DNA from: Chinchilla lanigera
Lineage: Eukaryota; Chordata; Mammalia; Rodentia; Chinchillidae
Assembly: GCF_000276665.1 (NCBI RefSeq)
Contig: NW_004955418.1
Location: forward strand, 9,118,932-9,182,931
Length of the DNA: 64,000 nucleotides
Direction: 5' to 3'
The notes under the pieces are model-generated. The model searched no databases. It was not told where the DNA came from and worked only from the letters and a program-made list of their open reading frames with translations. The translations under genes were made by a program, and so were the position numbers. This document shows positions 35,754-48,326 of the stretch, in pieces; position 1 is the first letter of the stretch, and each line of letters opens with the position of its first letter.

Positions 35754-36249
35754 GTTGAAGTTTCTTTTTTTTTATCTCCCATTCTCTATACATGCAATAA
35801 TTTTTTGCTTTTAGAAAGTTGTTTCATCTATTATTAGGGCAAAATTTCTTCTTTGAGCAATTACTGTTTATACTCAAACTTCTACCCTTGTACTTCTGTA
35901 CTTCCCACTTGTAATTTCTGCTGTTTTATTGCTGTCATACACCCTGAGTTGTGCCAGTTACATGTTTTCTCTTCCTCAGAGATTTTGACATTAATAGCAC
36001 AATGGTATGTTTTTCTTCCTACTCTTTGCTCTGCTGTAGTATGCATGATATTTATTGTAAATCCTATTGGTAGTATGTGGATTTATTTTATTTTTGCCTA
36101 TGCATGAATATGATGTAATTATATATTAGTGCAACTATGTATAATACTGCAAAAGTATTATGAATTACTAAACATATGGGCATATTTTTCTGCTTTCTCA
36201 ATGCAACATATTAACAAAAATGCCATATGTTTCACTATATCAAGAGTAT
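35754..36249. other. Unassigned interval
   Basis: The 84-codon open frame at 35853-36107 is hydrophobic but has no recognisable domain. Confidence 0.45.
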
Positions 36250-36595
36250 AAGTTAACTTTCCACTGCTGGAACAAAATATCTGATAGTCGCAGCTTAAAT
36301 GAGGGTTCATATTAGCGAATGCTTTCAGGTGTTTCAGCTTGTGCTGTCTAACTCTGGGATGGTAACATCATGGAGAAGAGCATGGCAGAAGAAAAGTGCT
36401 CAACTCATGGCATCTGGGAAGTTAAGAGCAGGGGAGGAGCCTAAGAGGAAGGAACCAGGAATCAAGTATAGTCCTTGAGGTTATACACTCTTGACCTACC
36501 CGTCTATTCCAAGAAGAGTGCTTGACTAATCCCCTTGATACACTACCTGTCAGGACAATCATATTAACAGCATGAACCCTAGAGTTAGCAACAGT
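36250..36595 (-). mobile_element. MaLR-type LTR, antisense, diverged
   Basis: CCACTGCTGGAACAAAATAT at the left parallels the LTRs at 5125 and 21985, as do CATGGCAGAAGAAAAG, GGGGAGGAGCC and CTTGACTAATCCCCTTGATA. The right end is near ATTAACAGCATGAACCC. Confidence 0.65.
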
Positions 36596-36850
36596 TTGGT
36601 AATATTTATCATGAGAATTTTCTTAATGTGAAAATAGCTTAATAGGTTTGCTCTCAAAATAACAATATAGAAAAATGTTCTATCACTATCTAGAGTAGAT
36701 TTATATATCATGAAGCTTACTTTTCATTATAATTCTAAGGATTATTTGTTTTAAATTATTTTTGAGTATTTGATAATACCCATGCACTTTTTCTTGGTCC
36801 TAGAGATGCAGACATCAATAATAGAGATACACAGTACCTTGTATAGTATT
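36596..36850. other. Unassigned interval
   Basis: Nothing recognisable. Confidence 0.45.
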
Positions 36851-37012
36851 TTTTTTTTTTTTTGGTCTTTTGGAGACAGGGTCTCACTATGCAGTTCAGG
36901 CTGGCCTTGAGCTCGCTTGTAGCCTAGGCTGGTCTTGAACTAGCAAAGATCCTCCTGCCATAGCCTAAGAGTCATGGGATTACAGGGGAGCACCACCATG
37001 CCTTGCAGTACC
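36851..37012 (-). mobile_element. B1 SINE (antisense)
   Basis: A T tract is followed by GGAGACAGGGTCTCACTATG, CAGTTCAGGCTGGCCTTGAG, the second GGCTGGTCTTGAACTAGCAA copy of the internal duplication, GGGATTACAGGGGAGCACCA and CATGCCTTGCAG. The TSD candidate CAGTACCTTGTAT occurs at 36831-36843 and 37006-37018. Confidence 0.94.
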
Positions 37013-37050
37013 TTGTATTCTAGTGGTTTAGTATAATTAAAAGCAAGATT

Positions 37051-37052
<2 letters not shown>

Positions 37053-37094
<42 letters not shown>
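37053..37094. repeat. (AC)21 microsatellite
   Basis: A 42-bp uninterrupted AC repeat just downstream of the B1 insertion. Confidence 0.98.
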
Positions 37095-37097
<3 letters not shown>

Positions 37098-38576
37098 TCA
37101 TATGAAGAAAATAAATAACAGAAAGAACATTGAGGAGCACTGGTGTTTTAGGGATTCTGACTTCAATACAGCTATTGAGGATTCCATCAACATGACCTCT
37201 ACCTAAGCACCTGAGAGAAGAGCTCAAATATCCACTCCTTTTAAGGAATTATACTGAAAACTACACATACGTATGCTTCCAAAACACTTGCTTATCTATA
37301 ATTATAATTTTAATAGTTATTTTCTATAAAATATAGCTAGGATATCTATTTCAATAATACCATTGTAATTTCACTTAATAACAGCTGCTTTTTCACCATT
37401 CATATAATAATTGCTTAATAAATGCAACCATTCTTTAGAATGTTCATGCCATGAGCCACTTTAGACATTTGAGTGTGTTTTTGAAAAGTGTTACTGTGAC
37501 TTAATGAATGGTGTTGGCACTAGACTAAAATCGTTTTTGCTACCTTTATGGACTCTCTTTAAGTTTTCCCCTTTTACCTTTGACATGAATGGAAAAATTA
37601 TACATCTAGATCCAACCAGTGTTGAAATAGACTTTTGAACTCTCTTCTATTCTTCTAATAATGTATTGAAAACATTTAGCCACATCAAATTAATGATGGA
37701 CAAAGCAAAATATTAATTCAAGCAAAAAAATTATTGTTCTTATGTTTAAAATGTGATACAAAATTGATCCAACATATTTATTTTCTGAGTACAATGGTCA
37801 AAATCTCATTGAAATTTACAAACATTGTTATATGAGCCTGTATTAGATAAAAATGATGATGAAATTCCTCCTTGGAAGGTGAAAAACAAATTAAAAAGTG
37901 AAAGAAGTCAGAAAGCCCTCACAATGTTCTGCTTCATATGGAGAGCAATGTCTTTAATTGCCAATCAGTGTTTTTGAATTAAATCTTATCAAGTGAAACG
38001 AAATCTAAACTACATCTCATCGGAAATTAGTACTCTCTTAATGAGAAGTGCAATTTAATAATTACAATTTAACCAATCGTGGAACTTAATTTCAAAGAAG
38101 CTATCTAATTGAGGACCTAAGAACTTAAAATAGTATAGACCATCATACTTAGGATCTTATGTGCTGATGTTCATGGTGAGGTTTTTATTGTATTAAGGCC
38201 AATATGCTAATGAAATAGAATGTGTACAATATCTTATTTACTATGTGTTTATAATATTTTGACTATGGAACTGTCCTACATCCATTCTATTCTCTTTATG
38301 TACATAATTTGTAAATTTTATGCATTTCTGAGATTTTGATGTGTTTTATTGAAATACGGTTCAATACTTCAATGGTAAAATGTTTGTCAATATTTGAGAA
38401 ACAATCAAAGAGAGTGTTTCTCATTCTTCCACTCTCAGGAAATAGATAATACGAAAGATCATCTTGTTTAATTAGCAAATTAGAAAACAAAGTACAGTGG
38501 AAATGAAAAGCACATTACTTTCACCATTTCAAATATAACTATTTCAATATTTTGACAACATTTCAGCCTTCTTAGA
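37095..38576. other. Unassigned AT-rich interval
   Basis: No exon or named repeat seen. Confidence 0.5.
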
Positions 38577-38577
38577 A

Positions 38578-39510
38578 AATGCTGAGAGAAATGAATAGTC
38601 AGTTCACAGAAGTAGCACTGGTCAATGAGAACATGTCAAAATACTCAGCATTTGTGACCATTAGAGAAATACAGATTAAAACAATTCTGCAATTCCATCT
38701 TGCCTTAGAAAGAGTAGTTCTCATAAAAAGTCAAATAATAAATGCTGGTGAGGCTGCAAGGGAAAAAAAAACCCTTTTTATGTTGTTAGTGGGAATGTAT
38801 ACTAGTATAACCACTTTGGAGATCAGTCCTGAGATTTCTCAAAAAATTGAAACCCTATGACCCACGTATGCCCCTTCCAGGTATCCTCCTGAAAAAGTGG
38901 GTAGCATCATAGTATAGTGATTCATGCATACTCATTTCTATACCAGCAAAATTCATAAGAACTAACTTTTGGAAGCAGTCTACATGTCCATCAACAGATG
39001 GATAGATGAAAGAAATATATTTACACACAGTGGTGCACTACTTTGCCATAAATAAATAAAAACTTGCTACATTTTAGGAAAAAATGCATGTAAGTTGAGA
39101 TCATAATGCTAAAAGAAGTAAATAAGACACATAATTTAAAAGTCACATTATTTCTCTTACATTAGAAATCCAAAGTAGAAGTAATGAGGAAAATAAAAGA
39201 TGGGTAATAGGAAGTGAGGAGACAGAGCTCTCCCAAAAGGGGAGGGGGTCAAGAAATAGGAAAAGGAGAGAGGGAGGGGATGGAAAAGGAAGAGAAAAGG
39301 AATTCGGCTGTGGATGTCATGTGCATGTACCAACATGATATAAGGAACATGATCATTATATACTGCGAGCATGTGCAGTTAAAAGAAGGAAATGAAGAGA
39401 TGAATAAAAAAGGGGGGAGGGAAAGGGAATTAAGATGTATTATGTAAACGTAACAATTTCCCATGAGGAATGTAAGCATTGTCTTCTACAAACATGTAAT
39501 AATAAATAAT
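38578..39510 (+). mobile_element. L1, 5'-truncated, sense
   Basis: From about 38578 the sequence follows the last part of L1 ORF2: CATTTGTGACCATTAGAGAA, CAAATAATAAATGCTGGTGA (the NKCWRG region), GTGGGAATGTATACTAGTAT, CCAACGGATG-type sequence at 38990. A purine-rich 3' UTR follows at 39180-39420. It ends AATGTAAGCATTGTCTTCTA and ATGTAATAATAAATAAT. The 5' truncation is about 0.9 kb from the end. Open frames here (38579-38860 and shadows) are ORF2 debris. Confidence 0.85.
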
Positions 39511-39938
39511 CCTGAGTCTAATGTGACTTCAAGGTTTGGGCATGTAAATGAATATAATCTCTTTAAATATTGCTTATGTTGCTGTGTTTTGATATCTCGT
39601 ATTATAAAGCTAGGTGTTTTTGTTTTTAAATACTCATTGTAATATCATTCATAATATTTCCAAAGTTCTCAAAGAACCTCCATCTACTATCAGTCTCCTA
39701 GGAAAATGTTGAAATAAACAGTATTCATCTGGCTGCCAGAAAACTTGAATGCAGATTTGAGCACAGTGTCTGTTTAATGATAATGTATATATAGGGATAT
39801 AATTTCATATATTGTTAAATAATTCTGATTCTGGAGGATTGAGGTATGGTCTGACATCCTGCATTTCAAACTTTGGTGATGTCTATGGAAGCAATAAAAG
39901 AAACAAGATTTTACCTAGACAATATGCACTCATTATAA
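39511..39938. other. Unassigned interval
   Basis: Nothing recognisable before the B1 insertion site. Confidence 0.45.
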
Positions 39939-39951
39939 CTTCTAATGTGAT

Positions 39952-39984
<33 letters not shown>

Positions 39985-40140
39985 NNNNNNNNNNNNNNNN
40001 NNNNNNNNNNNNNNNNNNNNNNNNNNNNNNNNNNNNNNNNNNNNNNNNNNNNNNNNNNNNNNNNNNNNNNNNNNNNNNNNNNNNTGTTTCATATAAATTC
40101 TATGACTTAAAATAATTACAACACAGATGTAGTGCTTAAC

Positions 40141-40178
<38 letters not shown>

Positions 40179-40320
40179 TCTTTTTGAGGCAGGGTCTTGC
40201 TATGCAGTCAGGGCTGGACTTGAGCTTACTTTGTAGCACAAGCAGGTCTTGAACTCACAGTGACACTCCTGCCTCAGCCTCCCGAGTGTGCCATCACACT
40301 TGGCTTCTAATGTGATTCTT
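39939..40320 (-). mobile_element. B1 SINE with two poly(A) tracts and an embedded gap (antisense)
   Basis: The B1 body is 40178-40303 (GTCTTTTTGAGGCAGGGTCT to GTGCCATCACACTTGGC). A 17-bp duplication, CTTCTAATGTGATTCTT, stands at 39939-39955 and 40304-40320. Between the left duplication and the B1 lie a T run (to 39984), the gap (39985-40084), about 56 bp of non-SINE sequence (40085-40140) and a second T run (40141-40177). The duplication therefore encloses more than a B1. Confidence 0.88.
39985..40084. other. Assembly gap, exactly 100 N
   Basis: A default-length gap placed within a poly(T) tract, so the true length is unknown. Confidence 0.99.
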
Positions 40321-41900
40321 AAAGAAGTATGTCTAGTGTTGCTATCATAGAATAGGGAGGAATCTACAAATGGATTCTGCCGCAGATGAAGTAATAACAT
40401 TATAATGTATTTCAAATAAGATATATCATTTCTGCTGCAGCTCAAGCTATGAAATGCATTTTGAAGTGGTTCATCATTTTGAAGTGGTTTCCTGGTTGTG
40501 AGCAAAAATATCAGTTCCAAATTACCACCCTGGAACTGGATAAACTGAGTCAAGATCAGTTCATTGTTTTTAGCTGAGCAGCCTCTTTCTTCCAACAAAT
40601 ACTGTCTTACCATTGGTTAATGTGACTAGAATAAATTATGAACACTGGAATTTATTCTGTCATGAAAGTTTCTTCTTTTTTAATTGGAACTTACAACCTC
40701 TGTTGATTTTAGCAAGGTGCAAGAAATACCTGTTCAACATAACCAGAATGTCCTGACCAGATATCTTGCCACAGTTTGAAGCAGAATTTCTCCATTCTGT
40801 GCCTCTTCTAATTTTTTTAGACACCATACTTAGCAACGGTTGATTGGCTAGCTCTTGAAAATTTATCCCATTTTTAATTTTTTGTTTTGTTATTGCTTGA
40901 GAAATCAAATGAACAACCCCACTAGGCTATAAAAAAGAGTAAAAACTTTGGGGTATTTATGAAGAAATTTTAGAGCCTTTAACTTCATACTTTCATTTAA
41001 TAAAATAGTTTTTCATCATAAAGCTTTGTCTAATTTCTGGTTATGCAATGATAGATTATTGATATCTAGAAAAATGGTCTTAGTAAGTTTAAAGTAATAG
41101 TAGTTAGCAAAGTTTGGCAAAATCCAAGTTAATCATATTATCGGGAGTATATTTTATTCTTAAGTTTAATGATTCATGGTATGGAGGAGAAAAACTCATC
41201 ACAGTCTTGTTTACTGAACGTTGAAAACGTTTTCCAATCGTGTTACCTTATATTGCTAAAGCATTGAAAAGGGGTACTAAGGACATCATATCAAAAGCAA
41301 TGTTGTGGTCTCACAGTTCTTCTATATTTTAATTTTTGCTCTTTAATCAAATAGCCTTGCGCTGAACTGTAGTTTTTCTATTCACAAAGATCTATATCTA
41401 GAATCATGTCAATATAAATGAAGCTGAAACATAATGGAAAATAAATTTCCATCAATTTGTTTTACTGTCTGGCTAAGATCCCGAAAACTTATTTCCATCC
41501 TTGTTATATCATTTGTATTCCAAGCAAATTAAATCAATCTCTCATGCTCATGTTCCCAATTCACCCACAGTATATCAATCCAAAGTGCAACTCAGTTTAA
41601 TATAAAGATGATGTGGAACATGTTATTCAAAATAAGTAGTATTGAACATTGCTGACTTAGGCATGATCTCCAGCACTGCCCAGAATAGTCAACCTATCTC
41701 ACTGATTCAAAAGAACTGCTGATGTTTTGGCAGAACCAACGCCCATAGGATTTAGAAAGTCTTGACAGTATGCTCATCTGTGATGTTTCCCCATTCATAA
41801 TACTTGACATTTTATTACAGTAAATTCTGGGCTCTAAATAATCTGACTAATATGTAGTTCATGTTACACATTCCTCTTTCTCTTCATCCTTTATTTTAGG
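40321..41900. other. Unassigned interval
   Basis: No exon or named repeat. Minus-strand frames at 40200-40613 and 40660-40908 have no recognisable domain; the first starts inside the B1. Confidence 0.45.
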
Positions 41901-41904
41901 CTCA

Positions 41905-42135
41905 TTCTTTCTGTCTCTGTGTCTCTCTGTCTCTGTCTACATGTGTGTCTCTCTCATTTTTTTTTGTCTTTTTTTTGAGACAGGGTCTCACTATGCAGTT
42001 TAGGCTGCACACTCTGAGCTCATTCTGTAGCCCAGGCTGACCTCGAACTCACAGTGATCCTCCGGCCTCAGCTTCCTGAGTGCTGGGATTACAGGCATGT
42101 GCCACCACATCTGGCTATGTCTCTCTCTCTCTTCA
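41905..42135 (-). mobile_element. B1 SINE inserted in a (TC)n-rich tract (antisense)
   Basis: The body is about 41957-42117: TTTTTTGAGACAGGGTCTCA, GTAGCCCAGGCTGACCTCGA, GTGCTGGGATTACAGGCATG and CCACCACATCTGGC. TC/TG-rich DNA lies on both sides, and the flanks ATGTGTGTCTCTCTC (41941-41955) and ATGTCTCTCTC (from 42118) look like the duplication. The insertion split a pre-existing simple repeat. Confidence 0.93.
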
Positions 42136-43571
42136 TACTTCTTTTATTGTTTTGCTCCTTTCCGCCTACTTATCTTTCTATTATGTGTCACCCAGTACTC
42201 TAGGTACTGGAAATATAGTAACACTCATCTCATTTTTCCATGTTCTTAAAAAATACATTTTAATTATAAGGACTTAAAGAGAGAACACCCTTCAAATTTG
42301 TGTAATATATTTAATATTAGAATTTTATTTAAAATTCTACCTATCTCTCTGAAGTATAAGATTCTACTCATTTTTTAAAAATGTTTTTTAAGTAGTGTCT
42401 GCTTTTGCTGTCATCATCTTCCTCTTCATGATTCCTCTTTCAGACTATCTTTCTTTCTCTGTTTGTAGGGATGACAATGTATCTGTCTCAGTGAGCAGTT
42501 ACGATCATTAAACAATAAAAGTGGAATGATTAGATCGTAGTTTTGCACACAATATGTCTTAACTACATAAATATCAACATTAATATCATTAAACTAGTGC
42601 ACCTAAAACTATTCCGCAGTTCAAACTCCCTGTACCATTGTCCGTTAGAGAGCTTCAAGTCTCAGAAATTGTTGAACTATTAGAGCTTCCAGTTTCTGCG
42701 AGAAGAAATCACAAGAGTTTACTCAGCTTGTCACTTGCTTTTGAACATTTTATTTACATGGATGAAATGGATTATTTAATTCAAGCATCTGAGACATTGC
42801 TCTAATAGGGTCTAATATCTTCAAAACCAAATAGAGACAAGCAACAGGGTGAGTTTTGCTTGTACAAGAACATCAATCTTTATTTTAAATAGAATTTTAA
42901 ATGCTACTTTAAAGTGCTTACTATTAGTTTAAATTAAAAGTAGTTTTCCACTTAAGGGAAGATGCAGTTTCCACTTAAACATATGTCATCAATTTTGAGT
43001 TAATTAATAGTATGTAAATATAATAACTGGTAATTTATGGAGGTTTCAACAACTCTAAGATCAGGGCATGAAAAAATTAGGTTTGGAAACAGCAGCCTAG
43101 TGGAATATCTTTATTTATATAGAGGCAATCTGAGTCCTTGAACGAAATATATCCAAGATTAGGATTCAGACCCAATTACTTTAAAAACTTACCAATGAGC
43201 ATCAACATCATACAAGATTTTATTCAAAAGAATACTATTGTGTGGGTTCTCATTTTAACTCTTTTAGAAATTCAAGATCTCCTGCTGTACCAGATATATC
43301 GAACTCATTTAAAAAAGAGATTAGTACTATTTAATTTATCTTCATAAAGAATAGTGGAGAAATAAATAGCAAAAGAAAATTAAAAGAGATTCATTTAAGA
43401 ATTTTTAAATCCAGATTACATTTTACCAATATTAGAATGCAGAAATGTAATACTTGTGAATATTCTGATCTGAACACTTGATTGCCAGTGATGGAACTAG
43501 TGCTTTTGGAACTTTTCTATGAGCACAGGGAGTATATGTCAAAAAAAATTAAAGACAATACTACGCAACGT
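42136..43571. other. Unassigned AT-rich interval
   Basis: No exon or named repeat recognised. Confidence 0.5.
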
Positions 43572-43768
43572 TTAAGCTTGTGTGTGTGACTTATTTCACT
43601 CAGCATTATATTGTCCAGATGCATTCATTTTCCTACAAAGGTCTCAAAGTCATCCTTCTTTATAGTATTTCATTGCATGTAACTACCTCATTTTCTTTAT
43701 CCAATCATCTGTTGGTGAAGATACAAGTTGTTTCCAAGATTTATCTATTATGAATTGTGCTGTTACAA
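43572..43768 (-). mobile_element. L1, inverted 5' segment
   Basis: GTGACTTATTTCACTCAGCA, CAAAGGTCTCAAAGTCATCC, ATGAATTGTGCTGTTACAAA: antisense to the very end of L1 ORF2 (the MEYYSAIKK to C-terminus region). It abuts a sense 3' segment. Confidence 0.82.
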
Positions 43769-44140
43769 ATCGTGGGATAAGGGCACAATAAAGGATGGAC
43801 AGACAGACACGGAGAGAGCTCCCTTGCAGGTGGGATTCTGGAGATTGAGGCTAAGAAGAAAGAAAGTGGAAATAAGTAGATTAAAGATGTGCCATGTGCA
43901 GGAACCTAAGAACCTCAGTTAATATATACATTATAAGTAATAAAATGAGATGAGGTTAATAATATCAACAAGAACAAAAATGAGGAAAGGGGATTTATAA
44001 GAGGAGGGAGGGAGGCAGCAGGGAGGGGAAAGGAAATGTTTAATTAAAATAATAATTAAACTGTATGATGTAATGTACCCACTTCAAAGATTACTGTAAA
44101 CTGCGTATATTGCAAACATGTACCAATAAAAAAGTGAAAA
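43769..44140 (+). mobile_element. L1, sense 3' segment
   Basis: A purine-rich 3' UTR (GGAGGGAGGGAGGCAGCAGG) ends in GCAAACATGTACCAATAAAA plus a short A tail. Together with 43572-43768 it makes one L1 insertion with a 5' inversion. The flanks share AAGCTTG (about 43573 and 44139), a possible short duplication. Confidence 0.8.
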
Positions 44141-44699
44141 GCTTGAAGGAGTGGGGTTTTGTGTTCACGGGAATTATTTAAAAATGATATTTCTCAACCT
44201 TCCAAAACTAGAATTTCATCAACTGATTCGCACAACTGTAACCTGACAGTTTGCTCACATTTTTAAAGGGGAACTCAATGTGAAATTGCCTGTTGACTCA
44301 TACGTAAGCCCAGTACTTAGTATCAATGTGATAGCTGCTGACTGAGTTAGATGGATGGAATTTCTAGAGTAAGAGAGAAAAAAAAGAAAACTAAATACTT
44401 TCAGTCCAAGAATCTTGAAGTGTAGTTTTACAAGTGATTCAGATAGAACTGAAGAGAAATGTGAAAGTGATGGAAAACTACTTATCTGGAAGGGAAATAA
44501 AAACATTCTCAATAATATTTTAATAGTAAAAATAAAGAGGATCCATTATTTCATATGGGTCTAAAAACCTCCAAGTACCACTACAAAACATTTGTATGTG
44601 AAGAAGGGTGTAAATTACAGTAAGGCCATTAATTATTGGCTGCTTACTTGGAAGGCTTGTGATTAATGCTTCAAAAATACTTCACTATAAATGTATCGA
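44141..44699. other. Unassigned interval
   Basis: Nothing recognisable. Confidence 0.45.
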
Positions 44700-44855
44700 C
44701 TGCTGGGTGAGGGGGCACATGCCTGTAATCCCAGCACTTAGGAGGCTGAGGCAGGAGGATTGCTGTGAATTGGACACCAGCTTCAGCTAAAACGTGAGTA
44801 AAAAGCCATCCTGAACTGCATAGTGACACCCTGTCTCAAAACGACAAAAATTGTA
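44700..44855 (+). mobile_element. B1 SINE
   Basis: TGCTGGGTGAGGGGGCACAT, GCCTGTAATCCCAGCACTTA, GAGGCTGAGGCAGGAGGATT, CCTGAACTGCATAGTGACAC, CCTGTCTCAAAACGACAAAA. The first half of the internal duplication is diverged. Confidence 0.93.
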
Positions 44856-47800
44856 ATGAAATATATCAACTGTTCAGAATTTAAGAATATATTTAAACAT
44901 GGTTTAAACACCAAAGTATTTAATCTCAACCATCCTTTCTTTGCTAACTTGCATTCATATTCATATTTTTCATTTTGTCTTTATCCTAAAAATCAATCTT
45001 TATGAATCTCTGAAGCTCCTTGACTGTAATCTTCAATTTTTTTTGCAATAACTCAAGATTAAAGACAATTTTTGATATATTTTTAAATAATATGGTTTTC
45101 TTTGTACTATAATTGAAAAAAGAGCTATAAATACATTTCATATGTGTCTTTCTTTTGAAGTTATTCATATTACTTTGAATCTTTCCTGTGCTTGAATTGT
45201 TTTAAGTTCCTCAGAGTGGTATAGTATTGGGAAGAGGCACTCCTCTGCTCAGTGAATTCATGGGAGGAAGAAAAGGATAGGAGAGGGTAGTAAAGCAGCT
45301 TTCTTGCTGAAGGGCTAGGAAACTTTTTGTTTGTCTGGAGTAAAATAAAAATGAAGAGATAATCAAAGCAAGGGAACATTACTACTATTTTTTAAAAACA
45401 ATACTTTATATCACTTTAACACTACAAAATCTTCACACAACTGATTTAAATTATTCTTCAAAATACTCCAAAAGTCAAAATGGTAGGTACCATTATTCCA
45501 TTGCTGTAATTCATTCAAACAAAAAATAATCAAGGGAGTTCTGATCCTTAGGCAATAATATACAATTAAAAAAAATCACAAACTTTGCATTTCAGGGCAG
45601 TTCAATTTTTATTCATATACGTTTGCAATGCGGAATGATTGCATCCAGTACAGGGAGTTGATATGTATATACGACACACATTAATTCTTTACACTTGGAC
45701 ATGTGCATGTATAATACTTAAGAGTCTGAATAAAGTTATAAGATCTTGGTTATATAAACTCGGGTAAAATACAGTTTGATATATGGAAAATATAATAAAT
45801 AAGTGAGAGGAAAAATACAGAGAGATCAGTAGCAAGGTAGTATTTACCAGAGATTAACAAATATATAACTAAAGAGACAGAATCACAAACATTTTTCCTA
45901 GATAAATTTATTTTATCTTTGGGCAGTACACATGATTCAGAATAAAAATTCAAGTGCAGATTTTGAATCAATAAAGTATGCATAGAATAATGAATAAATG
46001 AAATATGAGGTCACTGAAATCTGTTCAACTACGGACTTCAACAATGGAATAGATTTCATAATATTTACTAATTTGATTATAAAATATTAAAACATATGCA
46101 AAAATGAAAAGTGAGCCATTCACCTAACACCCTTAATAACATACCATTTTTTTCAGATTACTTTGAAAGAGCCTTGGAGCTTTTATAAAACAGCCTCAAT
46201 TATCATTTTCCTTGGACCTATTTTCCTACATTATTCTATCCCTCAAGTATTAGCATGGTCTATGAATCTATGTCAAAGTGTATATATGTGTTTGTATGTG
46301 TGTTTGTGTGTGTGTCTGTGTAAATATGAATTTATTAACATGACTTGTCAAGGAGCGGCAGGAACTAAATTATTACCCTACTAGCAAGTTAAATATTTAG
46401 CAGGCCACTTTTCGTGCATGGTGGTGAAAATGATACCTTGCACCAAAAAGACAAAGACTTTATTATTCATAACAATGATAGCAATAATAATGATAAATGG
46501 CACACTAATAGTATTTTCATGAATTTCGTGAGTTTCTTGAAACTAAACTTTATCAAAGGAAATCATGGTATATGTAGGGTTTGTTCTCACATATATCCTG
46601 TAAGTAATGCATTGCAGATCCAGGAGGCAGAATTACAGAGAGAAACAGTGAGCTTAGATATCTTCAAGTTTTTGTAACAAATAATAAACATGCCTGTCAT
46701 TTACTCCAGAGAGAAATTTTGCCTCTGGTGCTGAAGGCTAAAACATGTTCTTCACTTTCAAAAATCTTAAAAAGATAACCTGGAATAATTTTGAGTGATT
46801 TATATTACCACATATGTTGCAATATTTTACATCACATTTAGTCAGAGGAAGAAGCATTATGTTTAAGATCAGATATACAGATAAATCTGAATCTTATAAT
46901 TCATACACATATACAGAAAATAATTTTTGTAGAATTCTTTAGTATTATCACAAGTATAATATAATTAGAGTAGTTACCACTTATGCATCATTTTGCTTTC
47001 AGAAGTCCACCACAGTCTAAAATTATTAAGAATATACAATTCATTCATTTTAAAATACAGCTTCCAAGAATATTTTGTAATGCTAAATAATTTTATAACA
47101 TTGTAATTATTCCTTCTTCTTCTTATTAATCTCCTGTTGAGTGCAGTTCAATAAATTAAACTTTATCATAGGAAAAGCACGGCATATATAAGGTATTTTA
47201 GTATGAGCTCTCTTAGGCACCCACTGTAGCCTTGGAAAATACCATTCAGAGATCAGGGAAGACTATTATAAAAACTTGGAATGCTTTTAAGTTTTCTCAG
47301 AAATGAGAAGGTTGTAATCTGTAAAAAAAACTGCAATGATTATAACTTTGAAATGTATTTTCTACCATTCTTCTAATATATTCCAATGGCTGCTAGTATG
47401 TCAAATGGTAGAATATGATTAGTCAATTTTTTCCTGAAATGGCACTGAGCTATAATCTATTAGATAAAAATTGAAAACAAAATTTAAAATGTCAAGGAAA
47501 AAATAAAATATGAATCTTTCTTATGATCTGGGAAGCTGTCCCCCAGGTGTTAAAGCATTTTTAAAATGAGAAAATAGAGTTAGTTTGAAAATTTAGCTTG
47601 ATTTAATCAAAACTGGACAAGTGTCACAGTACCTTCTGGTCTGGGAATATCATAGATGCTGAAATTGTAAGTCATGAATACAGCCACCTCTGAGAAAAGC
47701 CTTGTTTCTTCTTTTTACTGTATTTGGGAAGCAAAAGAAAAGCATTAATTTCAGCAAGAGTATTCAAGTGTAACTGCAAACAGCTAGAAAAGAAATAACT

Positions 47801-48181
47801 AGACATCTTCACATCACTAGAATATCAGAATACTCTGAGTGAAATTGAACAAATTACTCAGAAAGAATATTTTCTTTATAATTCACTGAAGAAAGATCAG
47901 TATTCTCTGAGATTTTAATACTAACAAGAAGAAAGTACACAAATTTGTGTATATCATAGTGATTTCCTGTAACTAATTGTATTTTAATTAAAGAATTCAT
48001 TAATATCCCACATACAAATGAATTATAAGCAGCACAGTTCTGAAATCTCTAGATAAATGTATTTCAGAATAAAATTTGTAAGATGAAAATTAATTCTTTT
48101 GAGTATTTAGTAGTCAAAAATATCTCTTCACACTATGGGTGGCAGGCAGAATTTTAAAGGTATGGGCATCTACTTGGTTAT
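44856..48181. other. Unassigned AT-rich interval, 3.3 kb
   Basis: I find no exon. About 45610-45720 (GCGGAATGATTGCATCCAGT) may be a diverged antisense L1 3' UTR, by comparison with 58690-58760. An imperfect (TG)n run lies at 46277-46323. Confidence 0.45.
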
Positions 48182-48326
48182 AAAACCATGTATTGGGGCT
48201 GAGGATTTAGCTCAGCAGCACAGCGCCTGCCTGGCAAGCGCCAGGTCGTGAGTTCAATTACTGGTACCAGAAAACAAACAAACAAACAAAAAAACCACAA
48301 AAAACAAAAAAACAAAACCAAGTATT
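48182..48326 (+). mobile_element. ID-type SINE
   Basis: The ID body starts GGGGCTGAGGATTTAGCTCA at 48195 and ends at TACTGGTACCAG near 48270, then an (AAAC)n-rich tail. A 13-bp duplication, AAAACCATGTATT / AAAACCAAGTATT (48182-48194; 48314-48326), has one mismatch. The B box is mutated (GAGTTCAATTACT). Confidence 0.94.

Noticed and set aside
40200..40613. 137-codon minus-strand open frame
   Set aside because: It ends inside the antisense B1 and the rest has no domain; likely chance.
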